Shown: one piece after another, positions 17,671-26,211 of the stretch
How positions within the stretch are numbered: position 1 is the stretch's first letter
How the letters are laid out: the number at the start of each line of letters is the position of its first letter
Origin: Luteimonas huabeiensis HB2
Lineage (GTDB): Bacteria > Pseudomonadota > Gammaproteobacteria > Xanthomonadales > Xanthomonadaceae
Direction of reading: 5' to 3'
NCBI RefSeq assembly: GCF_000559025.1
Contig: NZ_JAAN01000004.1
Span: 1 to 37,823, forward strand
DNA length: 37,823 nt
Program-made: the position numbers and the translations under genes
Notes under the pieces: generated by a model
Database searches by the model: none
Told to the model about the DNA's origin: nothing
What the model saw: the letters and a program-made list of their open reading frames with translations, nothing else

Positions 17671-17923
17671 GCGATCTGCTTTTTCCCTTCCCACGCCTGC
17701 GGGGGGCACCTTGTTTTTTCCTTCCCCCGCAAGCGGGGAGCACCTTGTTTTTTCCTTCCCCCGCAAGCGGGGGAAGGTGCCGAAGGCGGATGGGGGCGCA
17801 CGCCGCAGGCGTGCGAACGTGCCCTCATCCGGCGCTGCGGCTTGCGGGAGAAGGGACAGCATGGGCCCGCTTGCGGGAGCAGGGACGGCTCCGGCGCTGC
17901 GGGTCGGCTGTCGATACGTCCTA
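17671..17923. repeat. Dispersed intergenic repeat, copy B (apparently complete)
   Basis: The left part holds three 34-bp units (17671-17705 degenerate; 17706-17739 and 17740-17773 nearly identical), each a TTTTTTCCTTCC lead followed by a CCCCGCAAGCGGGG palindrome. A GGTGCCGAAGGCGGATGGGGG segment follows, then a perfect CGCACGCC/GGCGTGCG hairpin at 17797-17815. The right part has two CTTGCGGGAG cores and a tail matching copy A at 85-159. In each unit the T run precedes the stem on the plus strand, so these are not ordinary terminators. The element fills the gap between the sodC stop and the next gene's stop codon. Confidence 0.8.
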
Positions 17924-18802
17924 TCGCACCGCGGCGTGCGGATCGACGTCCTGCGGGCAGTGGTCGAAGCTCACCGCCACGCCGTGCGCACGCAGGACCG
18001 CGTCGAACTGCCGCTGCCGCGCCTCGAAGTGCGCGTGCGCGCGCAGCAGCCGCGCCTCGTCGCGTTCGTCGCCGGCGTAGCGCTCGCGCCAGGCCGCCGG
18101 CGAGAACAGCGCGATGTGCGCCATGCCGCCGGCATAGCGCACCAGCGGCTCGGGCGGCGCGTCCAGCCAGGCTTCGCCCTGCGGCGACAGCAGCGCGGTC
18201 TCCAGCACCGGCCACAGCGGTGCGAGGCCCGCGTGTTCGTACTGCATCGCGGTCATCGCCAGCAGGTCGTGCAGGGTCAGGTAGCGCGCGTGCTCGATCG
18301 CCAGCCCGAACGCGTCCTGCGCGTGCAGCGCGGTGCCGGCGCCGGCCATGCCGCGCTCCATCAGTTCGCGCTCGAAGCGCGCGCCCACCGCGGCGGCGAC
18401 CTCCGCCTCGCCCGACAGCACCAGCGGCAGCAGGCGCAGCGGGCCGCCGGCATAGTCGGCCGACGGCGCCAGCGCGCCGGGCAGGCGACCTTCGTGGGTG
18501 CCGAAGGCGATGATGCGGCCGCCCGCCTCGCCGGGCGCGCGCGCGGCCAGATGGTCCAGCTCGTGGTGCAGCGGCCAGCCCGGGCGCAGCAGCTCGACCG
18601 GGTCGTAATGCGCGCCGACCACCACCAGATCCAGCTGCGCGGCCTCGCCGTCGAAGCCGGCGAGGTCGCCGGCGATGCGCTCGGCCAGCGCGCCCGCCTC
18701 GCGCTGCGGCAGCGCGTCGCGGCCGCGGGCGGCATCGGCCGAAAGCTCGAGCGCGAGCGCGCCGAGCACGGACGTGGAGGGATTCAGCGCGGAGTCCGTC
18801 AT
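17921..18802 (-). CDS. Conserved-looking protein of unknown function
   Basis: This 293-residue protein has no signal peptide or membrane segment and I do not recognise its family. Visible features are LDLVVVGAHYDPVELLRPGWPL-type hydrophobic strand plus turn near residue 60, an HHELDHLAAR stretch, and a GGRIIAFGTHEGRLPG segment near 95. Two parts follow with LHDLLAMTAMQYEHAGLAPLWPVLE and, at the end, an Arg-rich helix HAHFEARQRQFDAVLRAHG. It looks like a soluble two-domain alpha/beta protein. Its codon use is like its neighbours, so it is probably a real core gene. It is divergent from the thiolase gene (86 bp between starts), which could mean a link to acyl-CoA metabolism. The TAG stop coincides with the end of repeat copy B. 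Confidence 0.75.
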   Translation of the reverse strand: MTDSALNPSTSVLGALALELSADAARGRDALPQREAGALAERIAGDLAGFDGEAAQLDLVVVGAHYDPVELLRPGWPLHHELDHLAARAPGEAGGRIIAFGTHEGRLPGALAPSADYAGGPLRLLPLVLSGEAEVAAAVGARFERELMERGMAGAGTALHAQDAFGLAIEHARYLTLHDLLAMTAMQYEHAGLAPLWPVLETALLSPQGEAWLDAPPEPLVRYAGGMAHIALFSPAAWRERYAGDERDEARLLRAHAHFEARQRQFDAVLRAHGVAVSFDHCPQDVDPHAAVR

Positions 18803-18888
18803 CGTGATTGGCCGTCCACAGACGGCAGCGTTAAACTCGACCGCATTATGCCCGTCATGCGCGACGGGTTTTTCCGCGAGGTGATCCG

Positions 18889-20166
18889 ATGCCGTCAGGT
18901 CGTCCCGTCGCCGTACTGGGTGGCGTCCGCATTCCCTTCTGTCGGCAGAACACCGCCTATGCGGACGTGGGCAACCTCGGCATGTCGGTGCGGACCCTCG
19001 GCGCCCTGGTCGAGAAGTTCGGCCTGCACGGGCAGCAGCTCGGCGAGGTCGCGATGGGCGCGGTCATCAAGCACTCCAGCGACTGGAACCTCGGCCGCGA
19101 GGCGGCGCTGTCGTCGGGGCTGTCGCCGCTGACGCCGGGCATCACCCTGCAGCGCGCCTGCGGCACGTCGCTGGATTCGCTCATCGTGGTCGGCAACAAG
19201 ATCGCCGCCGGGCAGATCGAGGCCGGCATCGGCGGCGGCTCCGACACCACCTCCGACGTGCCGATCGTCTACGGCCGCGCGCTGCGCCGGCGCCTGCTGG
19301 CGGCCAACGCGGCCAGGACGACCAAGGAGAAGCTGGCCGCGTTCAAGGGCTTCCGCCTGCGCGAGCTCAAGCCCGACTTCCCCGGCGTGGCCGAGCCGCG
19401 CACCGGCAAGTCGATGGGCGAGCACTGCGAGGACATGGCCAAGGAATGGAACATCTCGCGCGATTCGCAGGACGAGCTGGCGGTGGCCTCGCACCACAAG
19501 CTGGCCGCCGCCTACGAGCGCGGCTTCTTCGACGACCTGGTGGTGAGCTTCCGCGGGGTCAAGCGCGACAACATCCTGCGCCCGGACACCTCGATCGAGA
19601 AGCTGGCCACGCTCAAGCCCGCCTTCGACCGCAGCTCCGGCCGCGGCACGCTCACCGCCGGCAACTCCACCCCGCTGACCGACGGCGCCTCGGCCTGCCT
19701 GCTGGCCAGTGAGGACTGGGCGCGCGCGCACGGGCACGCGCCGCTGTGCTGGCTGCGCGACGCGCAGGTGGCGGCGGTGGACTTCGTCCACGGCGAGGGC
19801 CTGCTGATGGCGCCGACGGTGGCGGTGGCCGAGCTGCTGCGCCGCAACCGCCTCACCCTGCAGGACTTCGACGTCTACGAGATCCACGAGGCCTTCGCCG
19901 CCCAGGTGCTGTGCACCCTGCGCGCCTGGGAGAGCGAGGACTACTGCCGCAACCGGCTCGGCCTGGACGCGCCGCTGGGCCGCATCGACCCGGCGAAGAT
20001 CAACCCGCTGGGCTCGTCGCTGGCCACCGGCCACCCGTTCGCGGCGACCGGCGCGCGCATCGTCGCCACCGCCGCCAAGCACCTGGCCGAGCGCGGCGGC
20101 GGCCGCACCCTGATCTCGATCTGCACCGCCGGCGGCATGGGCGTGGTGGCGATCCTGGAGCGCTGA
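18889..20166 (+). CDS. fadI: Acetyl-CoA acyltransferase, FadI-type thiolase
   Basis: The 425-residue thiolase cleaves 3-ketoacyl-CoA (or condenses acetyl-CoA) in the cytoplasm. The nucleophile Cys91 is in LQRACGTSL, the catalytic His is in EIHEAFAAQ near residue 330, and the second Cys is in CTAGGMG near the C-terminus. NPLGSSLATGHPFAATGAR is the GHP substrate motif. FadI-like features are RTTKEKLAAFKGFRLRELKPDFPGVAEP and TAGNSTPLTDGA. Length and motifs suit the FadI branch (E. coli FadI is 436) more than FadA, but no fadJ partner is adjacent, so a ketothiolase of another pathway is possible. GAGGTG lies 6 nt before the ATG and a CATTAT box at 18844 suggests a promoter. Confidence 0.88.
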   Translation: MPSGRPVAVLGGVRIPFCRQNTAYADVGNLGMSVRTLGALVEKFGLHGQQLGEVAMGAVIKHSSDWNLGREAALSSGLSPLTPGITLQRACGTSLDSLIVVGNKIAAGQIEAGIGGGSDTTSDVPIVYGRALRRRLLAANAARTTKEKLAAFKGFRLRELKPDFPGVAEPRTGKSMGEHCEDMAKEWNISRDSQDELAVASHHKLAAAYERGFFDDLVVSFRGVKRDNILRPDTSIEKLATLKPAFDRSSGRGTLTAGNSTPLTDGASACLLASEDWARAHGHAPLCWLRDAQVAAVDFVHGEGLLMAPTVAVAELLRRNRLTLQDFDVYEIHEAFAAQVLCTLRAWESEDYCRNRLGLDAPLGRIDPAKINPLGSSLATGHPFAATGARIVATAAKHLAERGGGRTLISICTAGGMGVVAILER

Positions 20167-20315
20167 GGCTTCTCCCCCACCGCACCGCCGGTGCCCGCAC
20201 GCCCGCGATCGCTGCGCCCGGGTGTGCTGCGCCCGACCTTGCCGCCGCGCCGTGCGCGGTGGTACGGTCGGCCCGCCATACGCATTCGTACTGATCGTCC
20301 TTGGGAGGGGCCGGC

Positions 20316-21875
20316 ATGACGAGGATCTGGCGTGCGTTGCTGCTGTGGGCGGGCCTGTGCGTCGTGTCGGCGTCAGCCGCGGCGGCCGGGTCCGGTGTCC
20401 GCCACGAGCGGATCCCGGGCTGGGACGGGACCGAGCTCGGCGCGGTGGTCATGGTGCCGGAGGGGCAGGGCCCGGGGCCCTTCCCGCTGGTGGTGATGCC
20501 GGCGAGCTGGGGGCTGCCGAGCCTGGAGTACGTGGGACGCGGCCGCCTGCTGGCCGCGCGCGGCTACGTGGTGGTCAGCTACACCTCGCGCGGGTTCTGG
20601 GATTCCGGCGGCGAGATCGACATCGCCGGTGCGGCCACCGTCGAGGACGTCAGCGCGGTCATCGACTGGGCGCTGGCGAACACGCCGGCTGACCCGGCGC
20701 GGATCGGCGCGTCGGGCATCTCCTACGGCGCCGGCACCAGCCTGCTGGCGGCCGCGCGCGATCCGCGCATCCGCGCCGTGGCCGCGCTCAGCGGCTGGGC
20801 CGACCTGGAGGCGTCGCTGTACGCCAACCGCACCTTCAGCGTGCAGGGCGGCCAGCTGCTGGTGCTCGCCGGTGCGCTCACCGGGCGGCCCGGCCCCGAA
20901 CTGGCCGCGGCGACCCGGCATATCCTCGGCGGTCGCTACGACGAGGCGGTGCAGGGCCTGCTGCCGGGCATCCCGCAGCGCAGCCCCGCCAGCGAGCTGG
21001 CCGCGCTCAACGCCAGCCGCCCGGCGATCCTGCTGGGCAACGCCTTCAACGACAGCCTGTTCCCGCCAGGGCAGGCGGTCGATTTCTTCCGCGCGCTGGC
21101 CGGGCCCAAGCAACTGCTGCTGGTCCACGGCGACCACGCGACGACCGAGCTGCCCGGCGCGCTGGGCTTGCCCAACACCATCTACGATGCGGTCGAGCGC
21201 TGGTTCGACCGCCACCTGCGCGGCGCCGCCGTCGAGACGGGGCCGGCGGTACGGCTGCGTTCGCAGACCGGCGCGTGGGCGGAGTTCGCGGACTGGGACG
21301 AGGTCGAGGCGGGCGAGGTGGCCTATCACCTGTCGCGTCCGGCGGGCCTGTGGCCGACGGGCGCGTTGCGGCCGGCCCCTGCGGGCGCGTGGTCGCACCG
21401 CATCCTGACCGGGGTGCCGACGCTGGCGCATTCCGGCGTGGTCCTGGTCAGCGGCTTCCTGCAGGGCCTGCAGCTGCCGCCGACCGCGTGGATCCCGGGC
21501 ATCGGCCGCAGGGCGGCGGCGGTCTGGGAAGGGCCGGTGGAATGGCGCCCGCGCCGGCTGGTGGGCATGCCGCGGTTGCGGCTGACCGCCACGCCCGAGC
21601 AGGCGCAGACCACGCTGTACGCCTACCTCTACAGCGTCGACGTGCTGGGCAACGGCGAACTGATCGCGCACAAGCCCTACAGCCTGCGCGACGCCGAACC
21701 CGGGCAACCGCAGCGGATCGAGCTGCGGCTGGAGGCCACCCACTGGGAACTGCGGCCGGGCCGGCGCCTGGTGCTGGTGGTCGATACCGTCGATCCACGC
21801 TACGCCGGCGTCAGCCCGTTGGCGGGCGGACTTTCGCTGGCCTCGCCGGCGACGCTGTGGGTGCCCTTGCGGTAA
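20316..21875 (+). CDS. Secreted alpha/beta hydrolase, CocE/NonD (X-Pro dipeptidyl-peptidase-like) type
   Basis: This 519-residue protein starts with a cleavable signal peptide (basic MTRIWR, hydrophobic core to about residue 20, Ala-rich cut near 24), so it acts in the periplasm or outside. The hydrolase core shows GISYGAG with nucleophile Ser136, the acid Asp246 in NAFNDSLFPPGQ, and His274 in HGDHATTE. A C-terminal jelly-roll-like domain (about 330-519) with LYAYLYSVDVLGNG and PGRRLVLVVDT resembles the X-Pro dipeptidyl-peptidase C-terminal domain. Substrates in this family range from peptides to esters; none can be assigned. GGGAGGGG ends 5 nt before the ATG at 20316, which decides this start over one at 20301. 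It stands alone between the thiolase and hemY. Confidence 0.87.
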   Translation: MTRIWRALLLWAGLCVVSASAAAAGSGVRHERIPGWDGTELGAVVMVPEGQGPGPFPLVVMPASWGLPSLEYVGRGRLLAARGYVVVSYTSRGFWDSGGEIDIAGAATVEDVSAVIDWALANTPADPARIGASGISYGAGTSLLAAARDPRIRAVAALSGWADLEASLYANRTFSVQGGQLLVLAGALTGRPGPELAAATRHILGGRYDEAVQGLLPGIPQRSPASELAALNASRPAILLGNAFNDSLFPPGQAVDFFRALAGPKQLLLVHGDHATTELPGALGLPNTIYDAVERWFDRHLRGAAVETGPAVRLRSQTGAWAEFADWDEVEAGEVAYHLSRPAGLWPTGALRPAPAGAWSHRILTGVPTLAHSGVVLVSGFLQGLQLPPTAWIPGIGRRAAAVWEGPVEWRPRRLVGMPRLRLTATPEQAQTTLYAYLYSVDVLGNGELIAHKPYSLRDAEPGQPQRIELRLEATHWELRPGRRLVLVVDTVDPRYAGVSPLAGGLSLASPATLWVPLR

Positions 21876-21902
21876 GGGCGCGCCCCGGCGGTCGGGCGCG
21901 CG

Positions 21903-23159
21903 TCAGCGCCCGAGCGGTCCCGGCGCGTCCGCCGGCGGCGGCGCGCCGTCCGTGCCCTCGGGCGGCATCAGGGTGATCGATTCGCGCGGCGGCAGCGCGG
22001 CGACCGGCTGCCCGCGGCCGGCGCGCAACGCGTTGGCGTAGGCGAAGCGCGCGCGCGATTCGTCGCCCTGCGCCAGCCAGACGTCGCCCAGGACCTCCCA
22101 GGCCCCGGCGCCCGCGCCCTGGTCGATGGCGCGCCTGGCGTAGTCCTCGGCGCGCGCCCACTGCGCCTGTTCCGCCGACAGCCGGGCCAGCGCCAGCAGC
22201 AGCGCGGGGCTGGCCGGATGCCGCGCCAGCCAGCGCTCGCAGGTCGCGGCGCGGTGCTCCACCCGGCCCAGCGGCAGGGTGCCGTAGCGCGAGGCCAGCG
22301 ACTCGTCCCAGCGCGCGTCGAGCGCCTGTTCGAGGCTCTTCGCGCCGGCCTCCTCCCAGCCGAATGCGGCCGCGCGTTCGGCATAGGCGGCCACGACCGG
22401 GGGCTCGGCGCGCAGCGGCTTGGGCAGGGCTTCCCAGCGCGCGGCCAGCGCGTTGCCGTCGTCCGCCTCGCGCAGGGACGCCGCCGCCCAGCGCAGTTCG
22501 GCGTCGTCCAGGCGTGCCTTCGGCAGCGCCTGCTGCTGGCGCAGCGCCCCCAGCAGTTCGTAGGCCTGGCTGGCCTGGCCGGAGGCGGCCAGGGCTTCGG
22601 CGCGCAGCGCCAGCCCGCGCGGCGGCAGCGGCTGCGCGGCCGGCGCGTCCAGCGCGACCAGCGCGTCGGTCGGGCGCTCCTCGGCCAGGAACAGTTCCGC
22701 CGCGGCGATCGCGCGCGCGGCCGGGTAGCGTTCGCCGAGGGCGTCGATCTCGTGCCGCGCCTGGGCGGCGTCGCCGCGCGCCCAGGCGACCTGCGCGGCG
22801 GCGATCCGCGCAGCCGCTTCGGTGTCCGGGTCGTCCTGCGCCTGCGCCAGCGACTTCGCCGCGCGCGCGTAGTGGCCCTCGTGCAGCGCGAGCAGACCCT
22901 CGCCCAGGCGCAACCGCGCCTGGCGGTCGCGGTGCCGGTTCCAGGTGCGGAAGGGGAAGCTCAGCAGGGCCCAGACCACCCACAGCACCAGCAGCGCCAG
23001 CAGCGCGATGCCGATCGCCTCGACCAGGCTGGCGCTGTAGTCGGTACCACCGTAGCGCACCAGGACCCGGCCGGTGTCGCCGGTCAGCAGCAGGTGGGCG
23101 ACGACGGCGCCGATCGCGGCCAGGACGACGAGAAAGATCACGTTGCGCAGGACTTTCAT
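21903..23159 (-). CDS. hemY: HemY family heme-biosynthesis-associated TPR membrane protein
   Basis: The 418-residue protein has two N-terminal membrane helices (about residues 4-26 and 42-66). A HemY_N domain follows with FRTWNRHRDRQARLRLGEGLLALHEGHYARAAKSLAQA, then a long array of tetratricopeptide-type helices. Enterobacterial HemY is encoded downstream of hemC-hemD and is thought to help organise late heme synthesis; it is not protoporphyrinogen oxidase despite the shared symbol. Here it follows hemD by 68 bp, so the two likely form an operon. The ATG at 23159 begins the conserved MKVLRNVIFLVVLAAIG segment. The C-terminal 25 residues are Pro/Gly-rich and probably disordered. Confidence 0.93.
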   Translation of the reverse strand: MKVLRNVIFLVVLAAIGAVVAHLLLTGDTGRVLVRYGGTDYSASLVEAIGIALLALLVLWVVWALLSFPFRTWNRHRDRQARLRLGEGLLALHEGHYARAAKSLAQAQDDPDTEAAARIAAAQVAWARGDAAQARHEIDALGERYPAARAIAAAELFLAEERPTDALVALDAPAAQPLPPRGLALRAEALAASGQASQAYELLGALRQQQALPKARLDDAELRWAAASLREADDGNALAARWEALPKPLRAEPPVVAAYAERAAAFGWEEAGAKSLEQALDARWDESLASRYGTLPLGRVEHRAATCERWLARHPASPALLLALARLSAEQAQWARAEDYARRAIDQGAGAGAWEVLGDVWLAQGDESRARFAYANALRAGRGQPVAALPPRESITLMPPEGTDGAPPPADAPGPLGR

Positions 23160-23227
23160 GGTTCGGCTCCGCGGGCGCGTGTCGAGAAGCGGCGGCGCCG
23201 GCCCCGACGGCGCAACCGCTATTCAGG

Positions 23228-24067
23228 CTAGCGTGGGTGCTTGTCTGGGCGGCGTGCAGGCGGCCGACGCCTTGCGTCGCGGTTCAGCGCGGCGGCGTGG
23301 GCGGCGCGCAACAGGGCCGCCGGCTGCGGCGCATCGGCGCGGCAGACCTCGGCGAAGCCCGCCGCTTCCGCCAGCGCGGCCAGCCGCGGGCTGGCGGCGA
23401 CCACCCGCGCCCGGCGCAGGCGCGCGGCGGCGTCCTCCGGCAGGGCGTCGAGGATGCGCTGCAGGGCCTCGCCGCTGGTCAGCGGCAGCAGCAGATCGCC
23501 GCGCGCGGCCTGCAGGCGGCCGATCGCGCGCGGATCCGGCGCGAGCGGCACGCGCGCGTAGACGTCGGCGCGGCGCATGCGCGCGCCGCGTTCGGCCAGC
23601 GCCTCGGGGATCTTGCCGCGGCCGCCGGGCGCGGTGACCAGCCCGACGTCGCGCCCGCGCACCCGTGCCGCCGCCAGCGGCGGCAGCGTCAGCAGGCCTT
23701 CGCTGTCCTGGCGCGCCGGCGCCAGCGCGTCCGGGACGCCGGCGCGCGCGAGCGCGGCGCGGGTGCCGGCACCGACCGCGATGCGGATGCGCCCCGGCGC
23801 GGCGAGCGCCTCGGGCAACAGCGCGGCGGCGGCGCGCACCGCGGGCGGGCTGGTGAACACCGCCACCGGTGCGGCGAGCGCGATGGCCAGCGCGCGCCGC
23901 GCCTCGTCGTCGTCGCGTGCGGCGATGCGCCAGGGCGACAGCGCGATCGTGCGCAACCCGCAGCGCGCGGCCGCCCGGCGCATCGCGGCATGATCGCCGG
24001 CGGGCCGTAGCGAGATCACGTAGGATGCCGCCCTCTCGGGCCTGCGGGAGACGGGGCTGCGCGGCAT
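23228..24067 (-). CDS. hemD: Uroporphyrinogen-III synthase
   Basis: The product, about 279 residues, closes hydroxymethylbilane to uroporphyrinogen III with inversion of ring D. As in the family, sequence conservation is low but the pattern is clear. VISLRPAGDHAAMRRAAARCG begins domain 1, with AVFTSPPAVRAA and IAVGAGTRAALARAGVPDALAP (the VG..T...L...G signature). DSEGLL, GLVTAPGGRGKIPEALAERGARMRRADVYAR and LLPLTSGEALQRI follow. The start is uncertain: the ATG at 24067 is preferred, but 24103 is in frame, and no Shine-Dalgarno decides. The C-terminal tail (last 35 residues) is Arg-rich and poorly conserved. It is followed by hemY. hemC is not in the window, unlike the enterobacterial hemCDXY order. 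Confidence 0.9.
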   Translation of the reverse strand: MPRSPVSRRPERAASYVISLRPAGDHAAMRRAAARCGLRTIALSPWRIAARDDDEARRALAIALAAPVAVFTSPPAVRAAAALLPEALAAPGRIRIAVGAGTRAALARAGVPDALAPARQDSEGLLTLPPLAAARVRGRDVGLVTAPGGRGKIPEALAERGARMRRADVYARVPLAPDPRAIGRLQAARGDLLLPLTSGEALQRILDALPEDAAARLRRARVVAASPRLAALAEAAGFAEVCRADAPQPAALLRAAHAAALNRDARRRPPARRPDKHPR

Positions 24068-24129
24068 GCCGCGCAGCTTGGTCGTTCCGTCCAGCGCCTG
24101 CAAGCGACGCCGTCCCCACTGGAGTGCCG

Positions 24130-24621
24130 ATGACCGACGACCGATCCCTTGCCGATGCCGACGCCCTGCGCCGGCTCGAGGCCCACTACGCGGGCATGCC
24201 GCCCGCCGCTGCGATGGACCTGCGCGTGCGCGACTGGGACGGCGAACGGCTGGCGCTGGCGGCGCCGCTGTCGGTGCACGTCAACGACAAGGGCTGCGCC
24301 TTCGGCGGCAGCCTTGCCTCGCTGATGACGCTGGCGGCGTGGGGCCTGGTCACGCTGCAGGTCGAGGCCGCCGGCCTGGATGCCGACGTGTTCGTGGCCG
24401 ACAGCGAGCTGCGCTACCGCGCGCCGCTGTTCGCCGACCTGGTCGCCGAGGCGCGGCTGGACGAGGCGGCGTCCTGGTCCTCCTTCATCGCCACCTTGCG
24501 CGCGCGCGGCCGCGCGCGCGCGACCGTGCAGGCCACCGTGCCGTTGCCCGGCGGCGGGGTCGCGACCCAGGGCCGGCTGCGCTACGCCGCGATCCTGCGC
24601 ACGCCTGCGCTTTCCGGCTGA
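24130..24621 (+). CDS. YiiD C-terminal-like (hotdog) thioesterase family protein
   Basis: This 163-residue protein fits the YiiD_C thioesterase-like family with a single hotdog fold. LSVHVNDKGCAFGGSLASLMTLAAWGLVTL (about 55-85) is the conserved N.KG.AFGGSL helix region, followed by VADSELRYRAPLFADLVAEA. The GCAFGGS core is the feature most typical of the family. Members are believed to hydrolyse acyl-CoA or acyl carrier protein thioesters; the substrate is unknown. In E. coli the domain is fused behind an acetyltransferase, whereas here it stands alone. GGAG ends 5 nt before the ATG at 24130. It is divergent from hemD and 50 bp upstream of a lipoprotein gene. Confidence 0.8.
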   Translation: MTDDRSLADADALRRLEAHYAGMPPAAAMDLRVRDWDGERLALAAPLSVHVNDKGCAFGGSLASLMTLAAWGLVTLQVEAAGLDADVFVADSELRYRAPLFADLVAEARLDEAASWSSFIATLRARGRARATVQATVPLPGGGVATQGRLRYAAILRTPALSG

Positions 24622-24634
24622 GCGCGGCGGCGTC

Positions 24635-24640
24635 TACCAT
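24635..24640 (+). promoter_or_regulatory. -10-like box for the lipoprotein gene
   Basis: TACCAT lies 31 nt before the ATG at 24672, the spacing common in this window. It favours 24672 as the start over an ATG at 24639 that overlaps the box. Confidence 0.35.
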
Positions 24641-24671
24641 GCGGGCCGGGACCATGGCGGGGGAACGGGCG

Positions 24672-25088
24672 ATGCGCAAACGGATCGGGTGGATGGCGCT
24701 GGCGCTGGCGGCGCTGCTGCTGGGGGCCTGCGCCACCGGCGGCAAGAAGGCCGAGGCGCTGGAGCGGCTGCAGTACGACTACTCGGCGGCGATCCGCTGG
24801 GGCGATTTCGAGGGCGCCTGGAACCTGGTCGATCCGGAGGTGCGGCAGGCGCGCCCGATGAGCGACCTGGAGTTCCAGCGCTTCCAGCAGATCCGGGTCT
24901 CCGGCTACCGGGAGCTGGCCTCGCGGGTCGATGCCGACAGCGCCGTGCGCGAAATCCAGATCGGGGTGATCAACCAGCACACCATGGCCGAGCGCAGCGT
25001 GCGCTATACCGAGGCCTGGCGCTACGACGCCGAGGCCGGGCGCTGGTGGCTCAGCAGCGGCCTGCCGGACTTCTGGGCCGGCCAATAG
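24672..25088 (+). CDS. Small lipoprotein of unknown function
   Basis: The 138-residue protein has a lipoprotein signal with a short basic start, a Leu/Ala core and the lipobox LLGAC (Cys near residue 18). The mature part begins with YDYSAAIRWGDFEGAWNLVDPEVR and ends with a WRYDAEAGRWWLSSGLPDFW segment. The pattern of an initial helix, a variable middle and a Trp-rich C-terminal strand resembles NTF2-like small lipoproteins of gammaproteobacteria, but this is only resemblance. It lies 50 bp after the thioesterase gene and 79 bp before the rhodanese gene on the same strand. The start at 24672 gives the correct signal peptide length. It probably faces the periplasm. Confidence 0.78.
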   Translation: MRKRIGWMALALAALLLGACATGGKKAEALERLQYDYSAAIRWGDFEGAWNLVDPEVRQARPMSDLEFQRFQQIRVSGYRELASRVDADSAVREIQIGVINQHTMAERSVRYTEAWRYDAEAGRWWLSSGLPDFWAGQ

Positions 25089-25134
25089 CGCGGGGGCCGA
25101 TCCCCCCGCTTTGCGCCCCGCCCCGGGCTGGGCG

Positions 25135-25140
25135 ACAATC
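25135..25140 (+). promoter_or_regulatory. -10-like box for the rhodanese gene
   Basis: GACAAT in GGGCGACAATCGCCGCC lies 27 nt before the GTG at 25168 and closely copies the box before mnmG at 3411. Confidence 0.4.
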
Positions 25141-25167
25141 GCCGCCCCGCTCCGCCTGCCCGATCCC

Positions 25168-25605
25168 GTGACCCTCGAAGAACTGCTGGCCTTCGCCGGC
25201 CGCAACCCCATGCTCTCGATGGCGCTGGCCGGCATCACGCTGGCGCTCGTCTATACCGAGATCGCCCGCCTGACGCGCGGCTTCAAGTCGCTGCGGCCCG
25301 CCGAGCTGACCGTCCTGGTCAACCGCGACAACGCGCTGGTGATCGACCTGCGCCCGATCGCCGACTTCGAGAAGGGCCACATCCCCGGCTCGAAGAACGT
25401 GCAGATGAGCCAGTTCGACCCCGAGAACAAGCAGCTCGCCGCCGCGCGCTCGCTGCCGGTGGCGCTGGTGTGCAAGACCGGCCAGACCGCCAACGCCGCG
25501 GCCAAGCGGCTGAAGAAGGCCGGCTTCGAGCAGGTCTACGTGCTGGAGGGCGGCATCGGCGCCTGGCAGCAGGCCGACCTGCCGCTCAAGCGCGGCCGCG
25601 GCTAG
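25168..25605 (+). CDS. yibN: YibN-like membrane-anchored rhodanese
   Basis: This 145-residue protein has one N-terminal membrane helix (about 15-33, MLSMALAGITLALVY) and a single rhodanese domain. VIDLRPIADFEKGHIPGSKNV opens the domain, VCKTGQTANAAAKRLKKAGF carries the active-site Cys near residue 100, and VYVLEGGIGAWQQ closes it. E. coli YibN has the same size and anchor. The active-site loop CKTGQT differs from the common C....R form. The GTG start at 25168 is chosen because VTLEELLAFAGRNP leads straight into the helix and a GACAAT box lies 27 nt upstream. In E. coli the order is yibN-grxC-secB-gpsA; here grxC is absent but yibN, secB and gpsA keep their order, which supports the assignment. 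A sulfur-transfer role is likely but not proven for YibN. Confidence 0.85.
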   Translation: MTLEELLAFAGRNPMLSMALAGITLALVYTEIARLTRGFKSLRPAELTVLVNRDNALVIDLRPIADFEKGHIPGSKNVQMSQFDPENKQLAAARSLPVALVCKTGQTANAAAKRLKKAGFEQVYVLEGGIGAWQQADLPLKRGRG

Positions 25606-25649
25606 CCCGCGCCCCATTCCGCGCCCGCGCGGCTGCCATACGCGGGTGC

Positions 25650-25655
25650 CATAAT
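25650..25655 (+). promoter_or_regulatory. -10-like box for secB-gpsA
   Basis: CATAAT lies 34 nt before the secB ATG at 25690 in an otherwise GC-rich gap. No -35 is evident. Confidence 0.45.
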
Positions 25656-25689
25656 CGATCCTTCACCGCATTCCAGCTTGGAGCCCGTC

Positions 25690-26208
25690 ATGTCCGACCA
25701 ACAGCCCGCCAACGGCAACGGCGCCGCCACCCCCGCCCAGGCGAACGGCCCGCAGTTCACCGTCGAGAAGATCTACGTCCGCGACGTGTCCTTCGAGTCG
25801 CCCAAGGCGCCGCAGATCTTCAACGAGCAGGCGCAGCCGCAGCTCAACATGAGCCTCAACCAGCGCGTGCAGCGCGTGGGCGAGAACGCCTACGAGGTGG
25901 TCCTGCAGATCACCCTGACCTGCACCCTGGGCGAGGGCAACACCGTCTACGTCGCCGAGGTCCAGCAGGCCGGCGTGTTCGGCCTGATCGGCTTCGAGGC
26001 CAACGTGCTCGACGCCATGCTCGGCACCCAGTGCCCGAACGTGCTCTACCCCTACGCGCGCCAGCTGCTGGGCGAGCTGATCCAGGCCGGCGGCTTCCCG
26101 CCGTTCCTGCTGCAGCCGATCAACTTCGACGCGCTCTACGCCGAGGGCCTGCGCCAGCGCGCGGCGCAGGGCCAGGGCGAAAGCAACGAGACGGTCGGCA
26201 ACGCCTGA
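25690..26208 (+). CDS. secB: Protein-export chaperone SecB
   Basis: The 172-residue SecB binds unfolded precursors and hands them to SecA. Family markers are [22 protein letters not shown] near residue 22, [71 protein letters not shown], and an acidic/polar C-terminus. The N-terminal 20 residues are Asn/Ala/Gln-rich and probably disordered. The start at 25690 (MSDQQPANG) is favoured over 25678. It lies 3 bp upstream of gpsA, so the two are co-transcribed, as in E. coli. It is full length for Xanthomonadaceae SecB. Confidence 0.97.
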   Translation: MSDQQPANGNGAATPAQANGPQFTVEKIYVRDVSFESPKAPQIFNEQAQPQLNMSLNQRVQRVGENAYEVVLQITLTCTLGEGNTVYVAEVQQAGVFGLIGFEANVLDAMLGTQCPNVLYPYARQLLGELIQAGGFPPFLLQPINFDALYAEGLRQRAAQGQGESNETVGNA

Positions 26209-26211
26209 CCG

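Noticed and set aside
17706..17777. 34-bp units as tandem rho-independent terminators
   Set aside because: The T run lies 5' of the stem on the plus strand and reads as A on the minus strand, so neither strand has the stem-then-U order.
17706..17815. CRISPR array
   Set aside because: Units are directly tandem with no spacers of constant length and no cas genes are nearby.
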